A stretch of 28,901 bases of DNA from UBA12403 sp043808565 (lineage in GTDB: Bacteria > Patescibacteriota > Patescibacteriia > UBA9934 > GWF2-40-263): contig JAZDEQ010000075.1 in assembly GCA_043808565.1 (NCBI GenBank), forward strand, positions 1-28,901. Reading direction: 5' to 3'. The notes under the pieces were generated by a model that saw only the letters and a list, made by a program, of their open reading frames with translations, was not told the origin of the DNA and made no database searches. The translations under genes were made by a program, and so were the position numbers. This document shows positions 28,785 through 28,901 of the stretch, piece by piece (within the stretch, counting starts at the first letter, position 1; each line of letters opens with the position of its first letter).

Positions 28785-28901
28785 ACGTTATTGTTAAGGG
28801 GAGAGGGAATGTCAAAATGTGTTAATATTACAATAAACACATTTTGACGTTATTAAAAAAATAACCCACCAACTTCCCCCTCCCCTTAACCCGAACGTAG
28901 G
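28782..28901. mobile_element. MITE-like element with nested inverted repeats
   Basis: The outer inverted ends are CCTACGTTATTGTTAAGGGG (from 28782) and CCCCTTAACCCGAACGTAGG (to 28901, the window end). Inside is a 13-bp perfect stem GTCAAAATGTGTT (28811-28823) and AACACATTTTGAC (28836-28848). It is about 120 bp with no coding capacity. Target duplications cannot be judged because the right end coincides with the window edge. Confidence 0.55.

Overview
The window reads as a piece of a chromosome from a Candidate Phyla Radiation (Patescibacteria) type bacterium, although no marker here fixes the lineage. The support is the mix of short core genes (nusA, yidC, groES/groEL, prfB, tsaC, ksgA) with many orphan genes, very short intergenic gaps, an AT-leaning sequence, near absence of Shine-Dalgarno motifs before starts, and a giant secreted Cys-rich protein. 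UGA is an ordinary stop: RF2 is present with its UGA frameshift autoregulation, which argues against the lineages that read UGA as glycine.

Layout. 1-2425: nusA and yidC, bordered by inverted repeats. 2473-4754: a nucleotidyltransferase-fold protein and an O-antigen ligase/polymerase-type membrane protein, overlapping by 4 bases, both carrying repeat elements inserted in frame. 4755-11891: an accessory block around groES-groEL. It holds five orphan genes (5008, 6889, 9836, 10920, 11470), a frameshifted AAA ATPase, two CIRCE heat-shock promoters (one without a chaperone gene behind it) and a remnant of the ligase 3' end. 11956-16527: DUF4870 membrane protein, four-helix-bundle (S23/IVP) protein, prfB, sugar-nucleotide epimerase, tsaC, ksgA. 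16670-27767: a membrane-anchored thrombospondin-type-3 protein overlapping a secreted protein of about 3450 residues. 27841-28631: a minus-strand lipoprotein gene with a different base composition, its own promoter, ribosome binding site and terminator, probably acquired. 28680-28901: repeats and a MITE-like element.

Most notable system. Four orphan transcription units (starts 5008, 6889, 9836, 10920) share a near-identical upstream module: terminator, a DnaA-box-like 9-mer, a -35 hexamer, a pure G tract (12, 8, 8, 12 G), a TAAAAT -10, and a conserved AT-rich leader. The G tract fills most of the -35/-10 spacer, giving spacers of 19, 15, 15 and 19, that is 2 above or below the 17 optimum. This is the architecture of phase-variable promoters. 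The genes behind the modules look unrelated, so the block resembles an array of exchangeable, switchable cassettes around the chaperonin operon.

Second theme. Most gene borders carry inverted repeats whose arms are imperfect tandem repeats of about 9 bp. Each locus has its own unit. Several left arms lie in frame in the 3' end of the upstream gene (nusA, the S23 protein, prfB, ksgA) and encode low-complexity C-terminal tails. Other dispersed families (a TTACGAATTACGAAAAG family, a GTCATTCCGAGCC family, a CCCCTCTCCCC family and a 30-bp perfect palindrome) are nested in one another or inserted in frame in genes.
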